From the IMG/VR virus record IMGVR_UViG_3300044608_002724, positions 1-26,487 of that record: a stretch of DNA of 26,487 nt. One strand, written 5' to 3'. This DNA comes from a virus. This document shows, one piece after another, positions 18,802 to 26,487 of this stretch (within the stretch, counting starts at the first letter, position 1; the number at the start of each line of letters is the position of its first letter). A program made the translations under genes and the position numbers. The notes beneath the pieces were generated by a model. The model was not told the origin of the DNA and made no database searches. It worked only from the letters and a program-made list of their open reading frames with translations.

Positions 18802-21800
18802 TTAATACACCATACACTAAAGCACAAAAGATATTTAATTTAGTTGAAGTTTATATTCAACAAAGAGACGGAAAAGGAGCAAATAAAGGTGAAAAAATTT
18901 ATTTGTTCAAAGGAAAATATCCATTCGTTTCCAGTTCCTTTCAAGAAGAAATAACATCCACACAACTACCTGTAATTCAATCTATCATGATACATGAAGA
19001 TATGAAAGCCCCTTCTCTGAAGGGAAGGTTAAATTTTGTGGACAGATTGAACATCGTAGAAAGTTTAAAACTAAGTCCATTAGATTTATTGTATATAAAG
19101 GTCATGGAAGAGGAAACATATCTTCCTGGAATTTCTTCGCCTAAAATTAAAAATCTTGTGTTTTCAATAACATCGGTTGCGCAATTAACACAAGAAATTC
19201 ATGCAAGTACTATAGGTCCAAATACACACACCAGAGAAGTTCAGCTAGAATTTTGTTCAAATGAGCATTACATTTTAAATTATAGCTACTTTGATTATAT
19301 GGATGAAGATTTTATAGGTCCTATATCAGGCAAGAATGGACTCATCCAGTACATTTCAGACAAAGTGTTCAAGAAAAATGGAACTCCATTTTCTACCGCA
19401 AGCGTAGATATAAAAGCAGATGAAACATCAAATTACATTTATTTGAAAAAATATCACAATTTTTATCCTTGGGGAAAACCTACTTTTCCTCCTCTTCTGT
19501 CATCATTGATGCAAATGTTGACAGAACACTCTGTAGATAAAAATAATCCAAATGCAGCTAATTTTATGTTTTGGCAAGACTTGGATGGTTGGAATTTCAG
19601 GTCTGTGGAATCAATAATAAAGGAATATCCAGAGCCTGTCGCTGTTTACAAAGTTACAACAAATACAGATGACCCGACTAGAATATTGGCATTTGAATTT
19701 AATATAGAGGGTGATGTAGAAACTGATTTCTTCCAGCTTATAAAACACGGAGCATTTGGCTCAAATTATTTGTTTGTCGAACCGAAATATGAACAAGATC
19801 CATACGCAAGATTCTTAGATACATCGGATTCCCATGAAATAAAACAAATAAATTACGAATATATCAAAGATAATGATAAATGGCTAAAGATAGAACAATT
19901 ATCTGTTCTGGATGATTCTGAATATGTTCCAAATTGGAATAAAAACAGGCAATATGACCAATTCTATGGATATTTTAATTCTGGATTTTATAACAAGAAA
20001 AAGAAAGTCGATTGGGAATATCATGGATATAGTTACTCTAACAGGCAAGAGGATACGCTCTGGCAAACAGTTTTTGATATTACCGATATGGACGGTGAGA
20101 TACTAAGAAAGATTCAGAAGGAAATAAAAGAACCTCTGGTAAAGCATAGAAAAGAATATGCTAAGAAGATGAACCTGAAAGAAAAGTGGAAAGTCTATAG
20201 ATGTTCTATTTGTTGTGCTGGTTTGATGGACGATGATATGGGGTCTACCTTATCAAATGCGTTATCATCCTACGAGATTGTTGCCGCTGGATCATTCACA
20301 GATGTTTTGAATTATGATGGAGCAACTAAAGTACAGGGAAGCACAGATCCATTCCAACGCAGTGGAATTACATTAAGTTATGATTTGAATGAATATCCAT
20401 ATAGTCTGAGCTTGGGTGAATTTTTCAATCTTGAACAGCAACCAGATGTATTCACAAAATATAGATTTGACTTGGAAATTACAAGATATAATAAACTATT
20501 AGACATCTTAAATAAGAACATTCAAGCAAGAGAAAATCGAAAAGAACAATACAATTCTTCATACGCTGCGTACCAAGCCAAATGGAATGTGAAAAAAACA
20601 GTGTGTGAGGATTCTTCTTGTATTGGAAAAGAATGTACATGTCCTAGCACCAGTCCCAGTGAAATAAAAGATAAAGTAGACTCGATAATAGCATATGAAG
20701 AATCTTTAAAACGGCATGAACAAGAAATTTTAGATCTTCCTAGTACCGTGTCTATACAAAGTACTATAGAAAAATTAGAGCAACTAAAACAAGAATTTGA
20801 ATTATTATATGAAAGTTATTGGAATAGAAGAGCATTTTTCTTTTCAAAAGATATAGATTACTCTTTTCTAAAATCAGGAAATAATCTTTTTAATATTAAA
20901 AGTATAAAAAGAATGCGAATTAAAGGTAGTAAATATGAAAAATTTGCTACCAGAAAAGCATTTTCTGGATATACATTAGACAATGGCTTGACTTCAACAT
21001 ATGAATATACAGTTCCAAAAGAATTGTGTGGTGAAGGAGAAACAGCTAATCCGTATTATGACAGAAAATATAAAAATACTGTAAAAGCAGATAAATGGGA
21101 TTCGTTCGAAAATCCACTTTCAAAATTTCCATACACCGAAAATAATGATATCGGTAAAGGACCGATATGGTATAGAAACTGGAAAATAAAATATACTCTT
21201 TTATATCAAACTGATTATTGTTTAAATTCTCCTGTTAGTGATTGCTGCAATGGGCTTGTTCCTGTTTGTGTATGTACATGCAGTGGTCCACTTACGCAAT
21301 CGTGCAATCCTTCACCGGGAGCATTTGGAGGAACCCCGCCTTGCAGTACATTAGGGGAAGAGGGCGTTGATTATTACTTTGGTGAATGCGATCAAATAAA
21401 TACGGTTCCTTGGTATGAAGATTGTGTGAACAGAAATTATGGAGCATGTGTAACGATAACCTCAGATGGAACTCCAGATTGTGGTGCATATGCTTTTAGT
21501 AATATAGCAGAAGAATGTTGCGAAGGGGATACAGTCAGGTTTTTTGATAATATTTCTTCCGCATGTGAATTTGTAATAGGAGATGGACCTGGATTTGGTG
21601 GATGTTTTCCAACAGATCTAGCTCCACAAGTTTTGGGATGTGACCAAGGTAATAATAATTTTGTAAACGGTGATAATGATCAGGGTGGAGTTGCAGGGAC
21701 ACAAGACTCACAAAGTTCTACATGTGAATACAATCAAACTACATCATCTTCATATAATGTAGAATTAGAAATGTATGCAGAAAGTTTTTCAAATGATTTT

Positions 21801-23852
21801 AACTCAAATGTATTAACATTTCCGGTAGAAATTAGATACCATATATTGGCTAAATTAAAAGATAAATGCAATGAAGATAAGATGTGTAGAGGTGTGGAAA
21901 TTACCGATATAACACCAGTTGATAGTGAACCTAAATTGCTACATCCTTGGGCGGCGGATGAATTGACACCTGGATTTGATAATGATGATTACATAGATTA
22001 TAAAAAATCATCATCATTATTTGTTGATGATTTATCTGAGCTAAAGGCACCATCTTTGAATCTTGAAGAAATGGAAAGTTACGTCAGAGTAGAATTTAAA
22101 TCTCCAATAGGTTTAGAGTCTCTTAAAGATTTTCCAGAAGGTTTTATTAATACACCCGGCTCTGAATATTTTATGCCGTATATTGTGTTATTAACAGCGG
22201 GTCCATTTGGTACAGAATCAGCAAAAGCAAATGTTTCTGTTATAGGACAAGATCCTTATGGTTTTGATGTAGCGGTTAAGAAAACAAAAAATAGAGATGA
22301 TTTTGCAAAAATGAATTTGCATGATTATGGTGCAGATCCAGTATATCAAACAAATTCTTGTAATGTATTCAGTACTGCTACTTCTTGGTTAAGACATGCA
22401 CAGAATTTAATTTTCTATAAATCAAATAATTCTCTCGGTGATATTTTTACCCCAATGGGAATACAGGATATATTTGCTGCATCTTCTTTACAGAGAAGTG
22501 TACCAGTTAAAACTTGGTGGGATCTTTGGGTTTCTTTACCGCCTATTGCAATGAGCACTTTTTATAATAGAATAAATGTTAATGATACAGACAGAGGAAG
22601 GGTCCCTTTCTATGAAGAAGGATCATTAATATCACAACCAAAGACAGTAGATCCTTATCAAAATGATCCGGCAGTATTTGAAGTGGGATGGCCATTCTTT
22701 GCTATGCCAGACACGGAAAACATAGCAGCGGGTGCATATCCAGGAAATGCTGCCATAACTCCAAATGATGTATCTCAAAATTCTTTGAGTACGGGAGAGT
22801 TTATTCAAAAGCTTTCTCCTACCCAGAATAATAGTCTAGAAGGTGATCCTACTATAAAGGATCCATCAAATGTCAATTATTATTTCTCCGAAATAGTCGA
22901 TATCAGAAATATTAATCCCACAAAACAATATCCAGTTGTTTCTTATCCTGTCGGAACTATGATCTATGGGGGAGCTGGTTTCACTGTTGGACAAGTCTGG
23001 AAGCACGACAGTTCAAGATTGACAGAATATGGAATGGTACAATTAAGTTCAGATTCTATGCCATCTATAATTAGTTTGGTTGGAAACATAGGTGGTAATG
23101 TAGAAGACATTCAAAAATACTATAATTGGGTGAGTGATAAAGTCATAGATTGGTATCAAAACACAATATTTGATAATAATTTCTCGGCACAGTTTGTGGT
23201 ATTCTCTAAACAAACATCCGGTGGTTGCAAAGATTATCCATGCTCAAATCCAGATGGATTTATTGATAATACAAATTGTCCAACCAGCGATCCTTTATGC
23301 AATTGCCCATGTCAAGAACTCAGACCAGATAAAATAGTAAAAGTTAAAGATAGATTTACTGGTCAAATGATTCCGGCATTAACTGCAGATTTCGGTCCAG
23401 AACCTTCATCTTTAGAATTAGCAGAATTGAAAGAAAAGACCAAGGAATGCACCTTAATAAAGAGAGTGTTGGGAGAGGAATGGTTGGGGTGTGTATGGGA
23501 AGACCCAACAAGTCCTTATAATTGTAGTTGTCCATGTATAGGAACTAGGTTCTATGACTATATGAAATACAATAGAACCCAATCTACATTCTGGAGCACT
23601 CCATTAGAGACTCCATTATACAGAAATGCACAAATGGTTCTTTTGATGTCGAATAAATTAAAAATAACCGTTCCTGGTGATTTGGCAATTAAGAGTGGAC
23701 AAATTATAGAAATAGACGGAACCGTGGGTGAAATAAAGAAAAGATATAATGGAAAGTGGTTAGTAATGGAAATTGAGCATTTGATGGGAACATCAAGCCA
23801 TGTAATGAATCTAATATTAGTACGGGATAGCAATTCAAATACAAACTCATAA
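18798..23852 (+). CDS. Giant gp27-like baseplate hub protein with Cys-rich insertions
   Basis: A 1684-residue protein. The N-terminal part resembles the T4-like hub (gp27): a YLKKYHNFYPWGKPTFPPLL segment (~residue 215), then FMFWQDLDGWNFRSVESIIK. The C-terminal end (KITVPGDLAIKSGQIIEID, then YNGKWLVMEIEHLM) is the usual small beta-barrel end of these hubs. Between lie large insertions: a coiled-coil (~560-680) and five Cys clusters near residues 469, 602-616, 808-948, 1476-1506 and 1551-1580, with recurring C-x-C-x-C patterns (CVCTC, CNCPC, CSCPC). T4 gp27 has 391 residues, so this is over four times larger. It lies between gp53 and gp25. The Cys clusters may bind metal or form disulfides; there is no evidence which. 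I see no lysozyme motif. Confidence 0.78.
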   Translation: MINTPYTKAQKIFNLVEVYIQQRDGKGANKGEKIYLFKGKYPFVSSSFQEEITSTQLPVIQSIMIHEDMKAPSLKGRLNFVDRLNIVESLKLSPLDLLYIKVMEEETYLPGISSPKIKNLVFSITSVAQLTQEIHASTIGPNTHTREVQLEFCSNEHYILNYSYFDYMDEDFIGPISGKNGLIQYISDKVFKKNGTPFSTASVDIKADETSNYIYLKKYHNFYPWGKPTFPPLLSSLMQMLTEHSVDKNNPNAANFMFWQDLDGWNFRSVESIIKEYPEPVAVYKVTTNTDDPTRILAFEFNIEGDVETDFFQLIKHGAFGSNYLFVEPKYEQDPYARFLDTSDSHEIKQINYEYIKDNDKWLKIEQLSVLDDSEYVPNWNKNRQYDQFYGYFNSGFYNKKKKVDWEYHGYSYSNRQEDTLWQTVFDITDMDGEILRKIQKEIKEPLVKHRKEYAKKMNLKEKWKVYRCSICCAGLMDDDMGSTLSNALSSYEIVAAGSFTDVLNYDGATKVQGSTDPFQRSGITLSYDLNEYPYSLSLGEFFNLEQQPDVFTKYRFDLEITRYNKLLDILNKNIQARENRKEQYNSSYAAYQAKWNVKKTVCEDSSCIGKECTCPSTSPSEIKDKVDSIIAYEESLKRHEQEILDLPSTVSIQSTIEKLEQLKQEFELLYESYWNRRAFFFSKDIDYSFLKSGNNLFNIKSIKRMRIKGSKYEKFATRKAFSGYTLDNGLTSTYEYTVPKELCGEGETANPYYDRKYKNTVKADKWDSFENPLSKFPYTENNDIGKGPIWYRNWKIKYTLLYQTDYCLNSPVSDCCNGLVPVCVCTCSGPLTQSCNPSPGAFGGTPPCSTLGEEGVDYYFGECDQINTVPWYEDCVNRNYGACVTITSDGTPDCGAYAFSNIAEECCEGDTVRFFDNISSACEFVIGDGPGFGGCFPTDLAPQVLGCDQGNNNFVNGDNDQGGVAGTQDSQSSTCEYNQTTSSSYNVELEMYAESFSNDFNSNVLTFPVEIRYHILAKLKDKCNEDKMCRGVEITDITPVDSEPKLLHPWAADELTPGFDNDDYIDYKKSSSLFVDDLSELKAPSLNLEEMESYVRVEFKSPIGLESLKDFPEGFINTPGSEYFMPYIVLLTAGPFGTESAKANVSVIGQDPYGFDVAVKKTKNRDDFAKMNLHDYGADPVYQTNSCNVFSTATSWLRHAQNLIFYKSNNSLGDIFTPMGIQDIFAASSLQRSVPVKTWWDLWVSLPPIAMSTFYNRINVNDTDRGRVPFYEEGSLISQPKTVDPYQNDPAVFEVGWPFFAMPDTENIAAGAYPGNAAITPNDVSQNSLSTGEFIQKLSPTQNNSLEGDPTIKDPSNVNYYFSEIVDIRNINPTKQYPVVSYPVGTMIYGGAGFTVGQVWKHDSSRLTEYGMVQLSSDSMPSIISLVGNIGGNVEDIQKYYNWVSDKVIDWYQNTIFDNNFSAQFVVFSKQTSGGCKDYPCSNPDGFIDNTNCPTSDPLCNCPCQELRPDKIVKVKDRFTGQMIPALTADFGPEPSSLELAELKEKTKECTLIKRVLGEEWLGCVWEDPTSPYNCSCPCIGTRFYDYMKYNRTQSTFWSTPLETPLYRNAQMVLLMSNKLKITVPGDLAIKSGQIIEIDGTVGEIKKRYNGKWLVMEIEHLMGTSSHVMNLILVRDSNSNTNS

Positions 23853-23864
23853 CGGAATTCCACT

Positions 23865-24284
23865 ATGATAAACAATACAGATTATAGAAAATTATATAAA
23901 GATATAGACATAAACATGAAAAAAAATGAAGTTACCGGTGATGTAAAAATAAAAACCGGAGCCGCTGCCGTGTCGCAATCAATAAAAAATATAATTTTAA
24001 CTACTTTGGGCGAAAGACCATTTAGTCCAAGGTTTGGTTACGGAATGTATGATAAATTATTTGAATTGGATGACCCGGTAACTTTAGGCGAGATCAAATC
24101 AAAGATATCCTCTATAATAAATGTGACCGAACCGAGGGCTAGAGTCCAGACAAACGATGTTGAAATAATCAATTCTAGTAACAATGAAATATCAATAAAT
24201 ATTAAGTATACACTTAAGGGACCGGAATCAAGCACAATAAGCAATCAACAACAATTGACAATCGTACTGGTCGGGGATAACTAA
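23865..24284 (+). CDS. 25: gp25-like baseplate wedge protein
   Basis: A 139-residue protein of the gp25/TssE family. The core sequence is AVSQSIKNIILTTLGERPFS, then PRFGYGMYDKLFELDDP, and the EPR motif at residues 89-91 (VTEPRARV). The EPR core of gp25 interacts with the gp6/gp7 wedge and the sheath initiator position of contractile systems. The C-terminal strands (NEISINIKYTLKG) complete the fold. It shares one base with the gp6 gene (TAATG), so the two are coupled. Only a weak upstream GGA is visible as ribosome-binding site. Confidence 0.93.
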   Translation: MINNTDYRKLYKDIDINMKKNEVTGDVKIKTGAAAVSQSIKNIILTTLGERPFSPRFGYGMYDKLFELDDPVTLGEIKSKISSIINVTEPRARVQTNDVEIINSSNNEISINIKYTLKGPESSTISNQQQLTIVLVGDN

Positions 24285-26071
24285 TGGCTAATAATATTCA
24301 AATTTCAGATCTAAAATTAGACGAAATAAAAACAAGTCTAATTAATTATTTAAAAACAACAGAAACATTCAAAGACTACGATTTTACAGGGTCTGCGATA
24401 AACACTCTTGTTGAGTTATTAGCTTATAATACTTTTTATTATGGATTCTATTCCAATATGATTGCCAACGAAATGTTTTTGGATACCGCTCAGTTAGAGA
24501 GCTCTTTAGTATCCCTGACAAAACCTTTGGGTTATTTGCTTATTAATACAAAGTCTGCTTCCACTAATATAACCATGAAAAATTTGGCACCAAAAATAGA
24601 TTACTTAAGTTCTTTTTCCAAATTTAAAGGTTATGACATAAATGGTTCTGTATATTACTTTTATAATATAAAAAATGTTCCTGTAAAATCAATAGTTACT
24701 GGATTAGTTACAAATAGAGAAACTGATTATTTTCCCATATACGAAGCAAAATATGTTGTATATAAGCAACAGGTTTCAGTTGATCTGGATAAACAAGAAT
24801 TTTTATTGATCGGAAAAGAAATTGATCCAAGAACAATAGTTGTAGAAGTCACTCGTAATGGGATCACAGAACCATGGGAAAATTATGAAACTAACAATGA
24901 TGTAGTTGTTGGACCAAATACTAAAGTGTTTTTCTTGGAAAGAAAAACAAATGGATATATGGTAATGTTCGGAAAGCAATCCGAAACCGAGGAAAGCTTC
25001 TCTACAATAGGGGAACAGATTCAAGAAGATGATTTAGTCACGGTTTCTTATCTTGTGTCATCCGGTTCTTTGGGAAACAACATAGGAAATATTACTTTTG
25101 TTTCTGATGCAACAAATGTTGGAATAGGAACAGCAACTACTGAAACACCAATTCTATTTCCAACTAGAGGTGGTCAAAGCACTCCAAATATAGAATCAAT
25201 CAGATTTTTTGCACCGAAAACATTTGCAAGACAAAAAAGATTAGTAACCAAAAATGATTATTATGCTGCGTTGAACGAATTGGGTTATGGTAATGATGAC
25301 CAGCCAGATTTTTACTTCAAGGTATTTGGTGGTGAAGAGGCATCTCCACCATATCACGGAAGAGTTTTTGTTAGTATTTTAGATTTGAATCCCGATGACA
25401 ATGATGTGAATAATTTTACTGAAATAAATCAAATAAATGAAGTCATGGGAGCATTAAAATCACAATCCGTAGTTAGCGTATTACCCGAATATGTTCCACC
25501 TGTCGATGTGTCAGCAAAAGTTATAATAAATGCGGTTCTATCTGCTTCTTCCAGTGTAATCAGTGCAAGAAGAACAGCAATAACAAATGCTTTATTGGAA
25601 AAATACGAAACGAAAAAATACAATACCGATCTGATAGAAGAAGATATAAAAGACATAATAAGACAAGCTTCCCCCGGAACTTTAGTAAATGATAATAGTA
25701 TATTTGTTTATGCTATATTACAAACAAAAACAGATACAAATCAATATAAAATTCTGAACTTCAAGAATAAAATCGCTACCAATCCAGAATTAAATATTGA
25801 GATACGATTGAGTGACGCGCTTGTAAAAGATGATTATGACACCAAAAAATTATTTCGTTATAACCTTGAAACTGGAGCACAATTGTCAAATGCCGCTGTA
25901 GGTGAAGTAAATTATGAAGAGGGGATAATCACACTTTATCCCAATTTTGGATTGTATACTAATTTATTTGATGTTCAAGTAAGAGCAAGAGATGATAATT
26001 TTTATGCAAAGGATGAATTTGTTGTGTCTCTATCTGAATCGAATCTAAACTTAAACATAAACCCATTCTAA
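24284..26071 (+). CDS. 6: gp6-like baseplate wedge protein (Baseplate_J family)
   Basis: A 595-residue protein. The opening (LKTTETFKDYDFTGSAINTL, VELLAYNTFYYGFYSNMIAN, EMFLDTAQLESSLVSLTKPL) is the conserved N-terminal domain of gp6/gpJ proteins. The middle FAPKTFARQKRLVTKNDYYA is the signature of the baseplate_J core. In T4, twelve gp6 molecules form the inner ring that ties the wedges together. It is a little shorter than T4 gp6 (660 aa). It follows gp25 with a one-base overlap and precedes another tail gene after 6 nt. Confidence 0.93.
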   Translation: MANNIQISDLKLDEIKTSLINYLKTTETFKDYDFTGSAINTLVELLAYNTFYYGFYSNMIANEMFLDTAQLESSLVSLTKPLGYLLINTKSASTNITMKNLAPKIDYLSSFSKFKGYDINGSVYYFYNIKNVPVKSIVTGLVTNRETDYFPIYEAKYVVYKQQVSVDLDKQEFLLIGKEIDPRTIVVEVTRNGITEPWENYETNNDVVVGPNTKVFFLERKTNGYMVMFGKQSETEESFSTIGEQIQEDDLVTVSYLVSSGSLGNNIGNITFVSDATNVGIGTATTETPILFPTRGGQSTPNIESIRFFAPKTFARQKRLVTKNDYYAALNELGYGNDDQPDFYFKVFGGEEASPPYHGRVFVSILDLNPDDNDVNNFTEINQINEVMGALKSQSVVSVLPEYVPPVDVSAKVIINAVLSASSSVISARRTAITNALLEKYETKKYNTDLIEEDIKDIIRQASPGTLVNDNSIFVYAILQTKTDTNQYKILNFKNKIATNPELNIEIRLSDALVKDDYDTKKLFRYNLETGAQLSNAAVGEVNYEEGIITLYPNFGLYTNLFDVQVRARDDNFYAKDEFVVSLSESNLNLNINPF

Positions 26072-26077
26072 TAACAA

Positions 26078-26487
26078 ATGATACCATTTTTCGGAACAGG
26101 AATAACCAACGATAGCAAAGCCTTCTCTGTACTAAGTGCACTGGGAAATTCGTATCTTTCACGCAGAAATGAAAATATAAATCCAATACAAGTAGAAGCA
26201 CAGGTTCCTTATTGGATGACAAAAAATTCTGATGGGGATGGAAATCCATCCCAGATGATAAATTTTTTACAATCTTACTATGATTGGCTTACTAATAATT
26301 ATGGTTATGAAAACACGAATGTCTTCGACATTACAAAATTATTTGATGTCAACTTTTCACCATCATTTTTATTAGAGCACTTTGTAAATACTTTTGCAAG
26401 TGACATATCATCGATATATCAATTACCTGCATCTCAGCAACCAACACCGGATCAAATAAGAAATACTATTGTCAACATAAAAACTGA
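26078..26487 (+). CDS. Baseplate or tail structural protein (3'-truncated)
   Basis: ATG 26078 opens a frame that continues to the window edge (136 complete codons). The visible part begins MIPFFGTGITNDSKAFSVLS and contains MINFLQSYYDWLTNNYGYEN, then DITKLFDVNFSPSFLLEHFV. The pattern F-L-Q-x-Y-Y-x-W-L followed by F-x-x-x-F is common in virion proteins encoded after gp6 in aquatic T4-like phages (gp7-like or other wedge proteins). There is no ribosome-binding site of note; coupling to gp6 is likely. Function by position only. Confidence 0.75.
   Translation, partial: MIPFFGTGITNDSKAFSVLSALGNSYLSRRNENINPIQVEAQVPYWMTKNSDGDGNPSQMINFLQSYYDWLTNNYGYENTNVFDITKLFDVNFSPSFLLEHFVNTFASDISSIYQLPASQQPTPDQIRNTIVNIKT

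Noticed and set aside
1-26487. CRISPR arrays, insertion sequences, integrase or attachment sites
   Set aside because: No spaced direct repeats, transposase or integrase motifs were seen; the window reads as continuous lytic-phage sequence.

Overview
The window is a piece of an AT-rich, T4-like contractile-tailed phage genome (class Caudoviricetes). It carries recognisable homologues of T4 gp33 (late-transcription coactivator), gp32 (single-strand DNA-binding protein), gp26, gp4, gp48, gp53, a gp27-like hub, gp25 and gp6. It also has T4-type late promoters (TATAAATA) and host-type sigma70 promoters. The style (Sm-like protein, SpoU methyltransferase, small conserved ORFs) is that of aquatic T4-like phages. 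A phage-encoded outer-membrane beta-barrel points to a Gram-negative host. Two dockerin domains of the kind common in Planctomycetota hint at the host lineage, but that is inference only.

Layout. 1-3.7 kb: a partial basic conserved protein, a small helix-turn-helix gene with its own promoter and terminator, then a compact operon (Cys-rich peptide, Sm-like protein, cytidine-deaminase-fold protein, two small ORFs) running into tRNA-Gln. A second promoter drives tRNA-Ile(UAU), a small ORF and a SpoU-type RNA methyltransferase. 3.7-7.8 kb: a minus-strand HicA-like protein with an apparent capsid-targeting N-terminus, then a trypsin-like protease with a C-terminal dockerin, a small basic ORF and an 817-residue protein that also ends in a dockerin. 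7.8-8.9 kb: an outer-membrane barrel gene plus a one-pass membrane peptide, with strong promoter, 5'-terminal hairpin and terminator. 8.9-10.4 kb: a mixed operon of tRNA-Arg, tRNA-Gly, membrane protein, tRNA-Glu, a conserved hypothetical and a circularly permuted tmRNA, followed by a terminator / late promoter / terminator cassette. 10.4-12.8 kb: two minus-strand probable virion proteins. 12.8-14.1 kb: gp33 and gp32. 14.1-17.1 kb (minus) and 17.1-26.5 kb (plus): head-completion, tail-tube and baseplate genes. The minus-strand gp26 gene carries a canonical -1 slippery heptamer that joins it to a second reading frame.

How it fits together. Sigma70-like promoters, three of which share the 11-mer TATAATAGAGT, serve regulatory, replication and RNA genes, whose codon use is relatively GC-rich. 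Structural genes are AT-rich and favour A-ending codons, and several have TATAAATA-type signals. All five tRNAs read A-ending codons (CAA, AUA, AGA, GGA, GAA) and the phage adds its own tmRNA, which suggests an effort to support translation of the AT-rich late genes. The most notable observations are the permuted tmRNA with predicted tag ANQLAMAA, the gp26 programmed frameshift, the putative capsid-packaged HicA-like protein, and the protease/dockerin pair. All calls come from reading the sequence; no database search was run.
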